Shown here: in pieces, positions 36,865 through 48,900 of the stretch
How positions within the stretch are numbered: position 1 is the stretch's first letter
Layout of the letters: each line of letters begins with the position of its first letter
Origin: Kudoa neothunni
Taxonomy: Eukaryota > Cnidaria
Reading direction: 5' to 3'
Length of the DNA: 64,000 nt
Assembly: GCA_964304625.1 (NCBI GenBank)
Contig: OZ199839.1
Span: forward strand, 868,001-932,000
Position numbers and translations under genes: made by a program
Notes under the pieces: model-generated
Seen by the model: only the letters and a program-made list of their open reading frames with translations
Databases searched by the model: none
What the model was told of the DNA's origin: nothing

Positions 36865-39800
36865 GGCCGGGTAAGTTTCGCCAGAATCGCGCACGCACGA
36901 ACTATCATACATAAAATATGGCGCGCAAATTACATTGCGTGGAAAATAATGAACCAAAACAAGAGTACGTATTTTAAATTAGAAATAACCTAAAATAAAG
37001 ATAAACTTTATATATTGCTGTTATAATCAAGATATTAAAACAGACCTCTACCAGTACTGTAGATGTCATACAAGAATACGTTAAGATAGGCTGAAAATAT
37101 TTCAAATGTAAAAACTAGAGAGATTAGAACCATTAGGTTTCCATAACCTGAGTGAGTTAGTGACGAAAATATTCGATAGATGCAAATGTATTTTTTTGTA
37201 ACTTTAATTACGTTAAGATCACCAGAATGCATTCTGGACTTTTTGCCAATCTTTACAACAATTTGTTCCTGCCTTGTTAATATTGTAATTTAAGAAAAGA
37301 TTTTGAATTTTATTTTGTTTAAATTATATCGATTTTATACTTATTCCAGAGTTATCAGTTTTTAATCGTGATTTAATGTTATATAATTTAAAAATATTTC
37401 ATCTTCCTATTATTAACTATTCCATGGTTATTACAAATTTTGATAGCATACTGTGGATGTAATCAATAAATCACTATAGTTCCGATATGATCGAAAGGAT
37501 AATTTTTGTTATAAAAAATAACATTTATCGCATAAAAACAGTTTCGTCTTTAACAGATTAGCCATAATCGCGTTCGCGCAAATATATCCATAGATTTATA
37601 TTACGATATTTTTCTTTTTAACGTAAGAATATTGATCTGGAATATTGAATTTGTATAAAACTGATTTAATTTTAGTTTATGAATTTTTTATATGACGGTT
37701 ATGATAGTTTTCTCTTATATATTTCCTGATATTTTTTTAATCTTCGATCTATAACTTGAAATTTACAATCAAAAACACGCATATACAGATACTAGCTTAA
37801 TTATTTTATTGATTAAAATTATTATTTTCAAACATGTTTAAAACGAAATATGTGACGAACAGGAAAATCTAGAAATGTCTATAATTTTAATTTTAGTCTA
37901 AAACTTTAAGTATCATATAATTAAAAACAATACATCCAATACCTTTACGTTTGTGGTATGTCTGTATTTATTTATTTGTTAATTAACCAGATGTATTTTT
38001 ACATATTCTATACGCTTGGAAATGTAAGCCAAACAACAAGTTTAAATTATCCATTGAACGATAGACCTTTTTAAAACATATGGGCAAGAATCGCGGATTA
38101 TGCTTCTAATCTTTTATTTTTCATTCCCGCATATTTCTATTTTGACTGTCATATTGAGGAAGATAGGAGATATAATTTTATCATATGAAAATGGCTTACC
38201 TCCTATAGAGGAGAAATAATATTCCAAAAGGGTTCCTCAAACCAAATAAATCCTCCGATATATGCTATGGTTAGCAAATTTGAACTTTCTGAAAAATGTT
38301 TAAATGTAAAAAAAATATATAAACTTTGATTTATTCAAAAATATGATTTATTTCCTAGTTTTTAAATCACAATTTATCTTCTTCAATCAAGATAAAAAAT
38401 AATTGATTTATAACCAAACTTTTGGTGTTAACCACAACATAAATAATTTATAACTAATATATGATGAAGAAACTTTATTGTTTTCCGATGATAAAAATAT
38501 TTAACTACTTAAGAATATGTGAAATTAATGACACTGTTAATTAAAATAGAAAACAAATATAAATTTGAGAAATAACGAATTCTCCATTGAAACTTCCATT
38601 ATTAGTAAATAGGAATTGGTTTGAACTAACAAATAATTTCAATGAATCTGTGTCACTGATAGATTCATCAGCTCATTCTAATAAAGTATTGATTGAAAGT
38701 TAAGATAATTAGATGGTAGAAGATGACGTCAAATGACACATTCAACTGTTTAAAAATGCGATAAATACATTACAGAGATTGATATTTTAAATAATAAATG
38801 AATTTATCGTATACAAAAACAATACATTTCGAATGATTAAACAGTTTAAAAATAATATTTTAATAAACAATAAGCTATTAGTATTTGGATATCAATTCTT
38901 AAAAATAATTATGCGTTATACATTCTTCGAGTGTGCATAAAATTACAACAATTGGTCAGTAATGCTAATGCATTTCGAGTACTTTTTTTTATATCGAAGA
39001 TGTCACAGGAAATCACTAACATATCGTCCTAACCTTTGTGATTTACATTATGAGGAATAGTCATATGAATATATTTAAAAATTATATCCTACAAAAATTA
39101 ATAAATATTATAGCTGGTATACATATAATTCGAAGTGGAGTCTAATGACTATAAATCATTAACATATAAAGTTATTACGAGCAGAGAAATTTTACTTATT
39201 AATTTCACATGATATGGTTTATAAAGTTATAATAATAATAATAATATAAAAAAATAAGGAAACACTCAAATAAATGTATATATGTATATTTATTATTATC
39301 GTCATATTCTCTTTTGCAAACAGAATCAATCGAAAAATTGTGGGGTTGATTTGACTCTATTCTTAACAGGTTATTTATTTTTGTTAATCGTTTGTTAAAA
39401 GTTTCCATCATATTAAACGTATATATTATATATAATTTGTATCTCCTAAAATCTTTAATAATATACCATTATTAAACCATAGAGCTCGGGATAAAATTAA
39501 ATTCATTATGTATATATAATATTATTAAATTCCAAAACATAAAAATATCAATGTTATACACTTCATTTTTAATTTTCATATTTCTGTTATGGAATGTTAG
39601 TTGGATTTAAATATTATATAAAAGAACTAAATGATGCCGGTCATGTAAGCACCAAACTTAGCAATCAGAACAAATATTTCACCAAAAATAGATTCTAATA
39701 TTTACATAATTTCCATCGGTTTTCGACCAATAACGTGATAACAGATTTAAATATAAATTTAACAGTAGGATTTTGAATCATTTTTTATTATGAGAATAAA

Positions 39801-40027
39801 AAAAACAAATGGTAACACATATTGAGAAAAGAAGAGTACGTTTACGTGTCAATCCCTCTATCTGAAACCCCAATTGTACATTAAAGTGAAGACATTTCAT
39901 AATACGATTGATCAACACACAAATTAATTAAACAACTCCATTTTTAATTTATAAATGAGTCTAAATAAAAAGAAACTCTAATAGGCCTGCGCCGATCAGT
40001 CTTTGCCTCCGGCGAAACTTGGCCGGC
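36865..40027. mobile_element. Candidate DNA transposon defined by GC-rich inverted ends
   Basis: The left end GGCCGGGTAAGTTTCGCC (36865-36882) and the right end read inward, GCCGGCCAAGTTTCGCC (40011-40027), match in AAGTTTCGCC and in GCCGG, and are among the few GC-rich spots in 5 kb. They are flanked by ATATTTGA (36857-36864) and ATATTTAA (40028-40035), an imperfect 8-bp direct repeat. The 3.16-kb interior has no recognisable transposase, so it would be a non-autonomous or decayed element, or two unrelated copies of a smaller repeat facing each other. Confidence 0.4.
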
Positions 40028-41462
40028 ATATTTAAAAGTCACATAATACGCCTTGAACACTTCTCTATACTAAATTGTAATGAACATTAGACGTTTGACA
40101 TTTTTAAATTATTATATGCGTATAAATGTAAAATTACTCTACGCCAACTCATCCTATATGGAGAGCAAACTTAATGTGCTTTATATAAAATCGGATCAAG
40201 ATGGAAACAGGGTCTGTTTAGAGTATCGAAAATTTCTTTAATAATAACTGTTCCTTTCGATAGTTTTTATTATAAAAGATCCGTCGTTAATGTATGACTC
40301 AAAGAAAAATAGTACTTTAATTCGATCGTCATTGACTACCTATGAATGGATAGCGATTACACGGGATTTGATGGTTTTCGATCTAGAACTCGATTTTTTT
40401 AAAACTGGGAGATTTCAATATTTTACAATTAGAAGAAACCAGAATCATTAAACAAGAACAAAATGTGGGAAATTTCTAAGGAAACTAACAGTATTGGATA
40501 ATCGGTGCGATTGGTGAAAAAAGGGAATTTCCCAATGTAAAACGGAAATGTTTTCTAACGCATCATATTAGAGTATGTTGAAGATAAATCCATAATACGT
40601 GCAGGTTGTTGATGTGGATACAATCTCTTAGAAGATTTAGACTTTACACATGGAAATGTCACCCTAAAATGTTGATTTATTTTTAAAGCAGGTGTTTTCA
40701 GTAATTAAATTGAGGCTGTTAAATGTGAGTTACTGTCAAGAGAATTAACAGAAACGTAAAATTTCAAACTTATAAAATTATTTATATCAATATAATTTTT
40801 AATTAAAAAAAAACTATGAAATGGCGGAAATAAAGAAATTTTTTAGAATTACAATAAACTTTAATTTGATTTAAAATAACCTCCAGTTTTAGATTGGTAT
40901 TCTAATCAAAAAATTGAAACTTTAACATAAATTCGATTCTCATAATAAAACTATATGAAAATAATAAATATGATTAAAATAGTTTCTTTTTCATTTACTG
41001 GATAAACGTTTTCCCAACAATCGTTAAAATCACAAAAGTTCACTTCTATTTATAGAGATTAGCCTAATTAAAATAAAGGATACGCTCGTTAGAGATTTTT
41101 CTAATATTAAAAAATTAAAAATCCATCAATATATGTTTAGAGATTGCTTTTAATGAGTATATATTACGATTGTATTTAGCGCAAAAAAACAAATATATAA
41201 AAAGGTGTAACCTCAAGTGTAGCAGCTTAATTAGTTATAAAAATTAATTGAATGTATTTCAATATAATTAATTTTTTTATCAAACAAATAACATGAGAAC
41301 AACTGTTAAAATAATATGGGAAAATATATTTGGGTTAAAAAAATTGCTAACAATTTATCTATTTTTGTAAAATTAATTTAGAGATTTCCATGTCTCTTCT
41401 ATTGTTTATTGAACTTAGTCTTCACTAAAATTATATTAATCTAGATCTAGATAATTCAACTT
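40028..41462. other. AT-rich intergenic stretch
   Basis: No gene seen. The 120 bp next to 41463 align with the 3' flank of gene C (around 15.6 kb). Confidence 0.5.
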
Positions 41463-44038
41463 TTACCCCTGGATTACCACCTCTGGATGAGTTGGAGATA
41501 CGATTGTGTATGCATTGAAGGATCCGTGCATTCCTTGGCAGAATGGATCATTTTCAGTGCATGGTTGATTTTTATCGTTTATGCAAGTTTGCGATTCACC
41601 ATCCTCGTCGTATCTACCCTCATTAATTGCTGTGTAACATTTGTCTATAAAAATATAATTCTATCATCATTAATGATCATTCTTTTACTTGACGTTAACG
41701 CTAAAGTGTATTTTCGGGTTTTAAGAATTTTGTTAGCACAGTTACATAAAAATTGAGCTAATGATTCATTTGGTGAGCGTGACATTACGTAAATGCCAAA
41801 TATATGAGGTTTGTAACCGGATTCCGTGAAACAACCTAGATTTTCGATTTCCTCAGGACATCCAGGAGGAGTTATATCCACTAGGTTTTAAAAATTTGAA
41901 TTTTTGTAGTAAATTACGAAAATTAATTTACATATTTTTTTTATGTCACCAGGAATAAACTGTGGCATTGCTCCCGGGCTAACTATTTTATTGGGTTAGG
42001 TTTAGTTTATAATACATATTATTTTTATTAGATTTACCTGTAATAGGTTGTGTGTAACCTAACTGTGAAGGTAAACCTTGGTTATTATTACCGGATATTG
42101 TGCTTGGAGTCGCTGGGTTCGACACAGGTGGCGCTCCATTATTCCCATTTTGCGTGGTTACACCACCCCCATTTTGTGGTCCTTTTGGAGCATTTGTGGC
42201 TGACGGATATGGACCAGGTACTGGATTACTTGGATTAGAAGTAGTAGCTCCGGTTGTGAGGTTTACAGGCGGCTGTTGTCCCGATGGTGATGTTTCAGGC
42301 TGAGTTGGACCGGTTGTTGTTGCTGGTTGACTAGTTGTTTCTGGGTTTTCTGGTTGAGTTGGCGTAACTGGTTCCACTGGTTGAACAGAGGTACCTGGTG
42401 TCTGTGTTGTTACTGGTTCAGTTGGTGTTACTGGTTCAGTTGTTGCTCCTGGTTCGGTAGGAGTTTCTGGTTCAGTTGTTGCTCCTGGTTCGGTAGGAGT
42501 TTCTGGTTCAGTTGTTGCTCCTGGTTCGGTAGGAGTTTCTGGTTCAGTTGTTGCTCCTGGTTCAGTAGGAGTTTCTGGTACATTTGGCGCTACTGGTGCA
42601 GTAGGAGTTTCTGGTTCAGTTGTTGCTCCTGGTTCAGTAGGAGTTTCTGGTACATTTGGCGCTACTGGTGCAGTAGGAGTTTCTGGTTCAGTTGTTGCTC
42701 CTGGTTCAGTAGGAGTTTCTGGTTCAGTTGTTGCTACTGGTGCGGTAGGAGTTTCTGGTACATTTGGCGCTACTGTTGCAGTAGGAGTTTCTGGTTCAGT
42801 TGTTGCTATTGGTGCGGTAGGAGTTTCTGGTTCAGTTGTTGCTACTGGTGCGGTAGGAGTTTCTGGTACATTTGGCGCTACTGTTGCAGTAGGAGTTTCT
42901 GGTACATTTGGAGCTACTGGTGCAGTTAGAGTTTCTGGTTCAGTAGGAGTTTCCGGTTCATTTAATGTGTCTGGTGCATTCGGTGTGCCTGGGTCGATAG
43001 GTGTTTCGGGTTCATTTATTGCTCCCGGGCTTGTTGGTTCTGAAGTCCCCTCATCATTAAAGTAAATAGGGGCGTCAGGGGAGCTTTGAGGGTTGTCTAC
43101 TATATTAGATCCTGGAGTTTCAACATTTTGAAGTTTGGACAGTAAGCTATTATTTTCAGTATCCTCTAGTGAATTACTTTTTTTTCCCTCATGGTCATTT
43201 TTCTGTCGTTTATTTCCTAAATAATTAATTTATAAATATTTTTCGTTATTATAGTTGAAATAGATGGGTGTTTAAATAAGTATTTCCTTCATTCTGTCAT
43301 TTAAGATGTAAGAATCAGACATACCTTGAGATTGATCTTTGTTTTCAATTGAGTCTGAATAGTTTCCATTTGAAAGTAGACTATTATCCGCACGTACATT
43401 TTTGAATGCCATTATATATGCATCCTTATCATCTTCCTCATCCTGATTATTATCATTTACTAAATTAAATAATCTAATTTACTAATATTTGTAAATTAGG
43501 ATATCACTCGTTGATTGTGTAGGTTCTTGAATCTCAGTATCTTCAAAAGATTCCCGTTTATCGAATTGTCCTATAAAGACCAATTAACATCATAAACTCA
43601 CCTATAAAAATAGCAGGAAACAATTTAATTGTATTAGATCTTAGCAGAATTTATGTGTATATATTATGATATTAAAGAATAAAAAAATTGAATACCTTTT
43701 CCATCGAACCTATCATGGTCCTGATTATTTGGCTTTAAAAGTGACTCTAATACCTTTGAAAATAATAGTTTTTCCAGAAAATAATAATTCTAAGGATACA
43801 TTATTAGAATGAGGTGTGTTGATCTGATGTAAAGATTGACGATTTTTGGGTTCAGTTTTCGATAAAGCTATAAAGAGATATTGTTAACAAAAATTCTCTA
43901 TTTTAATTACTTTTGTGATGATTTGGTATATATTTATCTAGACCAAAATTATAAAACGGCGTTCTTATTCCATTTACTTTCACATCCAAAGAGAAAGATT
44001 AGGACAACTTGAAGTATATAATTTTTAATAAATATCAT
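41463..44038 (-). CDS. Gene D: secreted mucin-like protein with Pro/Thr/Glu repeats and C-terminal Cys domain
   Basis: About nine minus-strand exons. Exon 1 (44038-43978) encodes a signal peptide with the core LQVVLIFLFGC. Exons 2-5 (43.87-43.33 kb) are short, charged and separated by roughly 50-180-nt introns, mostly phase 1. A long exon (43216 to about 42040) carries an acidic lead, then 14 tandem 12-residue repeats of the types TEPETPTEPGAT and NVPETPTAPVAP, then a Pro/Gly/Asn-rich tail. A short exon (about 41.98-41.93 kb) gives PGAMPQFIPGDIKK. The last two exons give a C-terminal domain of about 110 residues starting TPPGCPEEIENLGCF, with cysteines in FLCNCAN, KCYTAINEGRYD and later pairs. 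Its spacing loosely recalls WSC-type or cnidarian GCF...CY extracellular modules. No membrane anchor seen. Probably an O-glycosylated surface or secreted protein of about 670 residues; function unknown. Confidence 0.7.
42433..42936 (-). repeat. 36-bp tandem minisatellite, 14 units, coding in gene D
   Basis: Fourteen in-frame 36-bp units in two main classes. On the plus strand class A starts GGTTCAGTTGTTGCTCCT and class B starts GGTACATTTGGCGCTACT; both end GTAGGAGTTTCT. The order on the plus strand is A A A A B A B A A B A A B B. Units are nearly identical, indicating recent unequal exchange or slippage. Confidence 0.92.
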
Positions 44039-45039
44039 TATTAGTGTTGTGCAAATGTTTTCTTCGAAAACGTAACATTGTAGCATCTATTAGAATAATG
44101 TGTGAATATAAAGCATTGATAAAACTAAAAGTGTAAGATTATCTAATTTGTTTACTTAAGGTGCCATTAGATAAAGAAATCGTAATTTAATTATTTATTT
44201 TGAACTTTATAAATATTTTGTTTTTCTCTAACTCTATATTTCAAATTTAATTCGCACAAAATACCTATATAATTAAGAATCTTTCTATATTTTTTATTTA
44301 AATTTTTTAATCAATTTAATACTTATACGTTACTAATAGAAATTAGAGTAAGTCATTGTTCACTTTATAGTCAATGATATGTGTTGCAAAAATGCGTGTA
44401 TTTCTATGTATGAATGCATATTGGTCGTATTTTACATTACCTGAAAATTATGTACGATAACAATTTTGAAATGTTTGATTAACACGGTATGACTGTTGAT
44501 AGTATTAAATCAATAATAGTATTTAATATAACTTTTTTTATTTGATTATTTCGAATATAAATGATTTCATTCAAGTTTATTTTCAATTTTCGATACGTAT
44601 GATTTTATTAAAGTAATATTCAAATTGACTTCTATAAACATTATATTTATTAAATAATAACCTTAATATTTTTATCGATTCGACAAATTAAATCTTCGTT
44701 TAATGCATACAAATTTTAGGAGTAAATACTAATATTATCTTTTTTTATTTTAAATTCTGTTTGCATCATGAATAATATGTTTGTAATAAACGATTCAATA
44801 TGCTCACAACTGATTACTTCATAGTTCAAAATATATTTTGAAATAACGTTTAAATTTTCTAATAATGCGCAATAATGTTTACTAAGTAATTACGTAATCG
44901 TGCCATGTTAAATAATCTAATGTGTTGTGGTTCAATATTGTAAATGTTTCAATGTTGCATGGTATAATCTGAATAGGATACATCATTAAAAATATAAATA
45001 TTAATGTCGTACAAAAAAAATTGTGTTATTCTTTAATGT

Positions 45040-45157
45040 GTACAGATTTTCTTTAAAACCCCTTCATTTTACAAAAATGAAAACCCCCTCAGGAACCCAA
45101 GGTGACCATAAAAATCCCAAAAAACTTCTGGAAAACCCCAAAACTCTGACAGCCCTG
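45040..45157 (-). mobile_element. Possible hAT element terminus
   Basis: Read leftward from 45157 the sequence starts CAGGGCTGTCAGAGTTTTGG and continues with many CCC/GGG-rich runs, unlike the surrounding sequence. CAGGG is a common hAT terminal motif. No matching second end or target duplication was found, so this is a solo end at best. Confidence 0.3.
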
Positions 45158-45704
45158 CCCTAAGGTAACTTTTACGCAAGCGCAGTGACCTTTTTAATCC
45201 CAACGACTCTTATTCACAAATTGTATACAGAATTAGTTGTTTAGAATCAGTTATATTTTATTATTTCCGCTCGCTTCGCCCTTTGAGACAAAAATAATTA
45301 AATGAAATAAAACTTAGTAATATCTGATTATTATTTACCACGCAAGTAGTTATTTTCGGTTTTTAATCCGAAATTAAACAATAAACATACGAATTCACTC
45401 GAAAATTTAAAATTAAAGGTAATTTATTTAATCCATAATGAGCGCCATTAAGATTACAATAAAAATGAGGTTATATCTGAGTAAAACTTTAATATTTCAC
45501 TTTAAAATGCATAACTATAAAAATAAAAGGAATTCATTTACTAATTGCTTAATTGATATATTTATTTATTATATCAATAAAAAAAGACAACATTATTATA
45601 TTAACTTGGTATTTATTACGATTATGTCTAATAATAATAATAATAATAACAACAGTTTCTCATTTCAATAATATAATTATTTTCCCATCCCAAATATAAT
45701 AACG

Positions 45705-45739
45705 TATTCCCTCGTAATGCATTTCATTACGAGGGAATA
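45705..45739. repeat. 15-bp perfect hairpin near calnexin
   Basis: TATTCCCTCGTAATG, loop CATTT, CATTACGAGGGAATA. The stem is 15 bp without mismatch, about 190 bp upstream of the calnexin start codon. Confidence 0.85.
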
Positions 45740-45928
45740 TTACAATTTTGGAATATATTCTATAAATTCTCCCTAATCTAAAATCAAGAATATAAATTTA
45801 ACAAAAAATAAAGATTAAAAAACAACAGAAGAGCTATTTAATATGGACCTTAGGAGAATTAACGAATTTTTATTTTCTTTTCGATAATCTCCGAACTATT
45901 GTGACGTGTGTAATTGTTGGATTAGGTC

Positions 45929-48900
45929 ATGTATGTTTCTTTGATATTTCTACTGGTCTTAATTAATGTGAGCCAACTCATATAAACAAATTTTAAATTG
46001 TTTAACACAGACATGTCATTTGTCTGAACCACCTCAATATGATAATGTGTTTCATTTTGTGGACACATTTGATGTCGACGGTGGTGGTGACTCATTATTG
46101 AAAAAGTATTTCTAACAGTTTCTTCGTCCTTAAATTATAGCATGTATCATATATAGATGGCATCATTCAACTGAAAAGAATAAAGCCGATAATAAAAATC
46201 AAGAAGGTTCCCCTCTATATGAAGGTAGGAATTCGTCAACTGTGAAAGTGATATGCCACATCAGCTATCACTTTCATTTCAATTAAGTTCAATGGAATGT
46301 TTGGCTGAGGAAATATTTTTTTAGGAAAATTCATCATTGGCCCCGAAAAGGATAATTCCACCAACAACGCTCTTCTTATGAATGTGATTATGTGTGTATA
46401 GAGGAGTTGGTGAATAATCGTTGCTATAGAACTCAAACAACTTTAAAAAATTTGGAATATTCCGCATGTTTGATTCGCCATTTTATTTCCGAGACAATTT
46501 TATTCTTCAGTAATGATTCATTATATATGTTCTCAACACATTTTTATTTAACGTAAGGTATGAGTTGTCGTTTCAAAATGACCACCAATGTGGAGGCGCC
46601 TATCTGAAGTTAATCTCAAAAAATTCGGGCTTATCCGATAGTAACGTATGATTGCTTCTAGTGTGTATGGATTTTGTTACAAGCTTTAAATTAATAGACG
46701 GATCTAAATTCTGATACACCGTACACCATCATGTTTGGACCAGATGTTTGTCAAAATAACTACAAAGTATGTATTATGAATGTTGGGATGCGAATTTTGG
46801 TTCATTTTCAATTAAAATGGAGAGTTTATATTATATATCTTAAGTCTGTGTTAATCCGGTTATTTAATCTTTTATTTATTTTCATTGATAAAATTTTTCA
46901 CTCAATTTGAGCTATTCATAATTACCATTCTATATGGTCTAAATATTTTTGAACAAAAGATAATCTACAATTAATTGATTAACTAATTAGTTACTTAACG
47001 AAAATAACATTTAGGTATATTGATATGTAGTGGCCAAAATTTTTAAAATTAGTTCTTGTTAAAAATTTTATATTGAATTATTAAAAAATCAAAGATTGAT
47101 CAGTCACAATATCAAAAAGGTCTGATTAGCATGACATCTAATCCTTAATATTGATATTAGCTGTCTTTATGCTTTCGTGAATAATCGTTTGAGAAATAAA
47201 TTATTGCTCTATTAGTTTTGAACAATGAATCTCATTAACAAATTTAGAACAATTTTTACTGTAATTGTTAAAGTCAATTATTTAAGTTTTAATTAAAGTG
47301 ATTAATTATAATTGAATATAATTATAAACAATGTTTCATAATAAAAAAATTCTATCTAATATTTATCGGAATATAATAATAATATTTTGTTGCTTTGTTT
47401 ATTTGGAAATATTCAATTGATGTTGTTTCATTTTTTGGCCGAGTTAACTTATAACTGTTACTCATTGGACCTTAGGTTCCCCACGAATTTATTTTGTAGG
47501 ATTAATAGGACCTTCTAGTGATTTTTTAATTTGAATATGCCTTAATATACGATTAATGTTATTATATGTCGATACGTACAATGTGCCAATTTTTCTAGTT
47601 GAATTGGCATCAGTCATCATTAGATATATAAGCTCTTGTTTTTTGTGGGTTGGTTGATAAATTATTTTCAGTTGGTCAGTAATTGTAAATAATAATTAGC
47701 AGTGATAATTAACAGTGATAATTAGAACGGTACTGCTGCCTGCTGTAGCTAAAATTTTTAACAATCATTATCTGAAAAATTTCCCGCCATCTTTATTTGT
47801 AGGAGTTTTTGATTATATTTATTTTTGTGGTACATGGAAATAATAATTATTAACAAAAGTACCTTTTCTAATGATATTATTAAACTTATTTGAGTCATAA
47901 TCTATAATGATATTTTCGAGATTCAATAACCTGAATAAAATACAACACATTTCTAGTAATAGTCTCCTCAAATTCAGTCATTGTTGATGCAAACATAATT
48001 GTAAAAATTTCTGTTTGTTTTAATATTGGTGAATATGAATTGACATTTTGATTTTTTGCCATTCTAATAAAATATTCTGTGCATTTCGACGAATAATATT
48101 AATAAGGATAGGTGATAATGATAAGAGATCGTCTATATGATCTTTTTCGACCGAGAATGTCATATTGAAGGTTCTATCAGTTTGATAGACAAGTCATTCC
48201 TTATGATTAGTACATATTGACATTGTAAGTTGATAACTCTAATAAAACTTACAAGAACGGAAATGTATGGACGTATTGTGTAGGTTATTTCAATTTCCCA
48301 TAGATTTTTCAGATGATAATTAATGGTTGACTAATTTGTTTAAACAAATTTTTTTCGGGAGATTTGAGTAATTATTTAATTTAATTATAACTTATAATTA
48401 ATTATTTTGATTATATTTAATGAGGTTTCAATGAACATAAATATATATTAAATATCTGAATAAAAAACTTTTTTGAAAATAAATTAAATTTTTGAAATGT
48501 GGATGAAAACTGAGACAATGATATAGAAATAATAATTATCTTGACAATAACCAATATCTAATTTTACTCGTTGAAATTAAAAATTACAGGAGAAAATTAC
48601 TTTGTAGAGATTTTTTTCATAAAATATGCAGATTATGAATTAAACGTAACTTTTCGGCCCCTACCTTAATGTATTAACTATTTTTTTTTGCTTGTATCAT
48701 TCATAACATTAAAAATCATAAAAATAAAATTTGTTTATTCCAATTATTCATTAGTTTTGAAATTTAAACTTCAACATTAGTTAATTTTGGCTATTTTAAT
48801 CTCACATTTATTCCTTCTTTTTAGAACACATAAAAAAGATGAACGAATTAATTTCTTTCTTTAATGCTATTTTGGCCATATTTCGACGAATTAACCTATA

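Larger units (their letters stand above)
44039..45928. other. Region between divergent genes D and calnexin
   Basis: Probably contains both promoters. The first 150 bp align with the upstream flank of gene C. It also holds a hAT-end-like sequence near 45.04-45.157 kb and a strong hairpin at 45705-45739. An open frame at 45438-45671 ending in an asparagine run is regarded as chance. Confidence 0.45.

Noticed and set aside
42327-42929. 200-residue plus-strand open frame rich in Trp, Cys, Ser and Phe
   Set aside because: It is the antisense of the 36-bp coding repeats of gene D. Its regular composition follows from the repeat, and the minus-strand frame has splice sites, a signal peptide and a paralogue.
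42433-42936. CRISPR array
   Set aside because: The 36-bp units are contiguous without unique spacers and lie in frame within a eukaryotic exon.
45438-45671. 77-codon frame ending in an Asn run
   Set aside because: The Asn run is an AAT microsatellite. The rest is AT-driven composition with no homology.
46510-46557. Frameshift in the calnexin lectin domain
   Set aside because: The apparent frame change disappears once a 48-nt GT...AG intron (46510-46557) is removed, giving ILQYELSFQ, as expected for the family.
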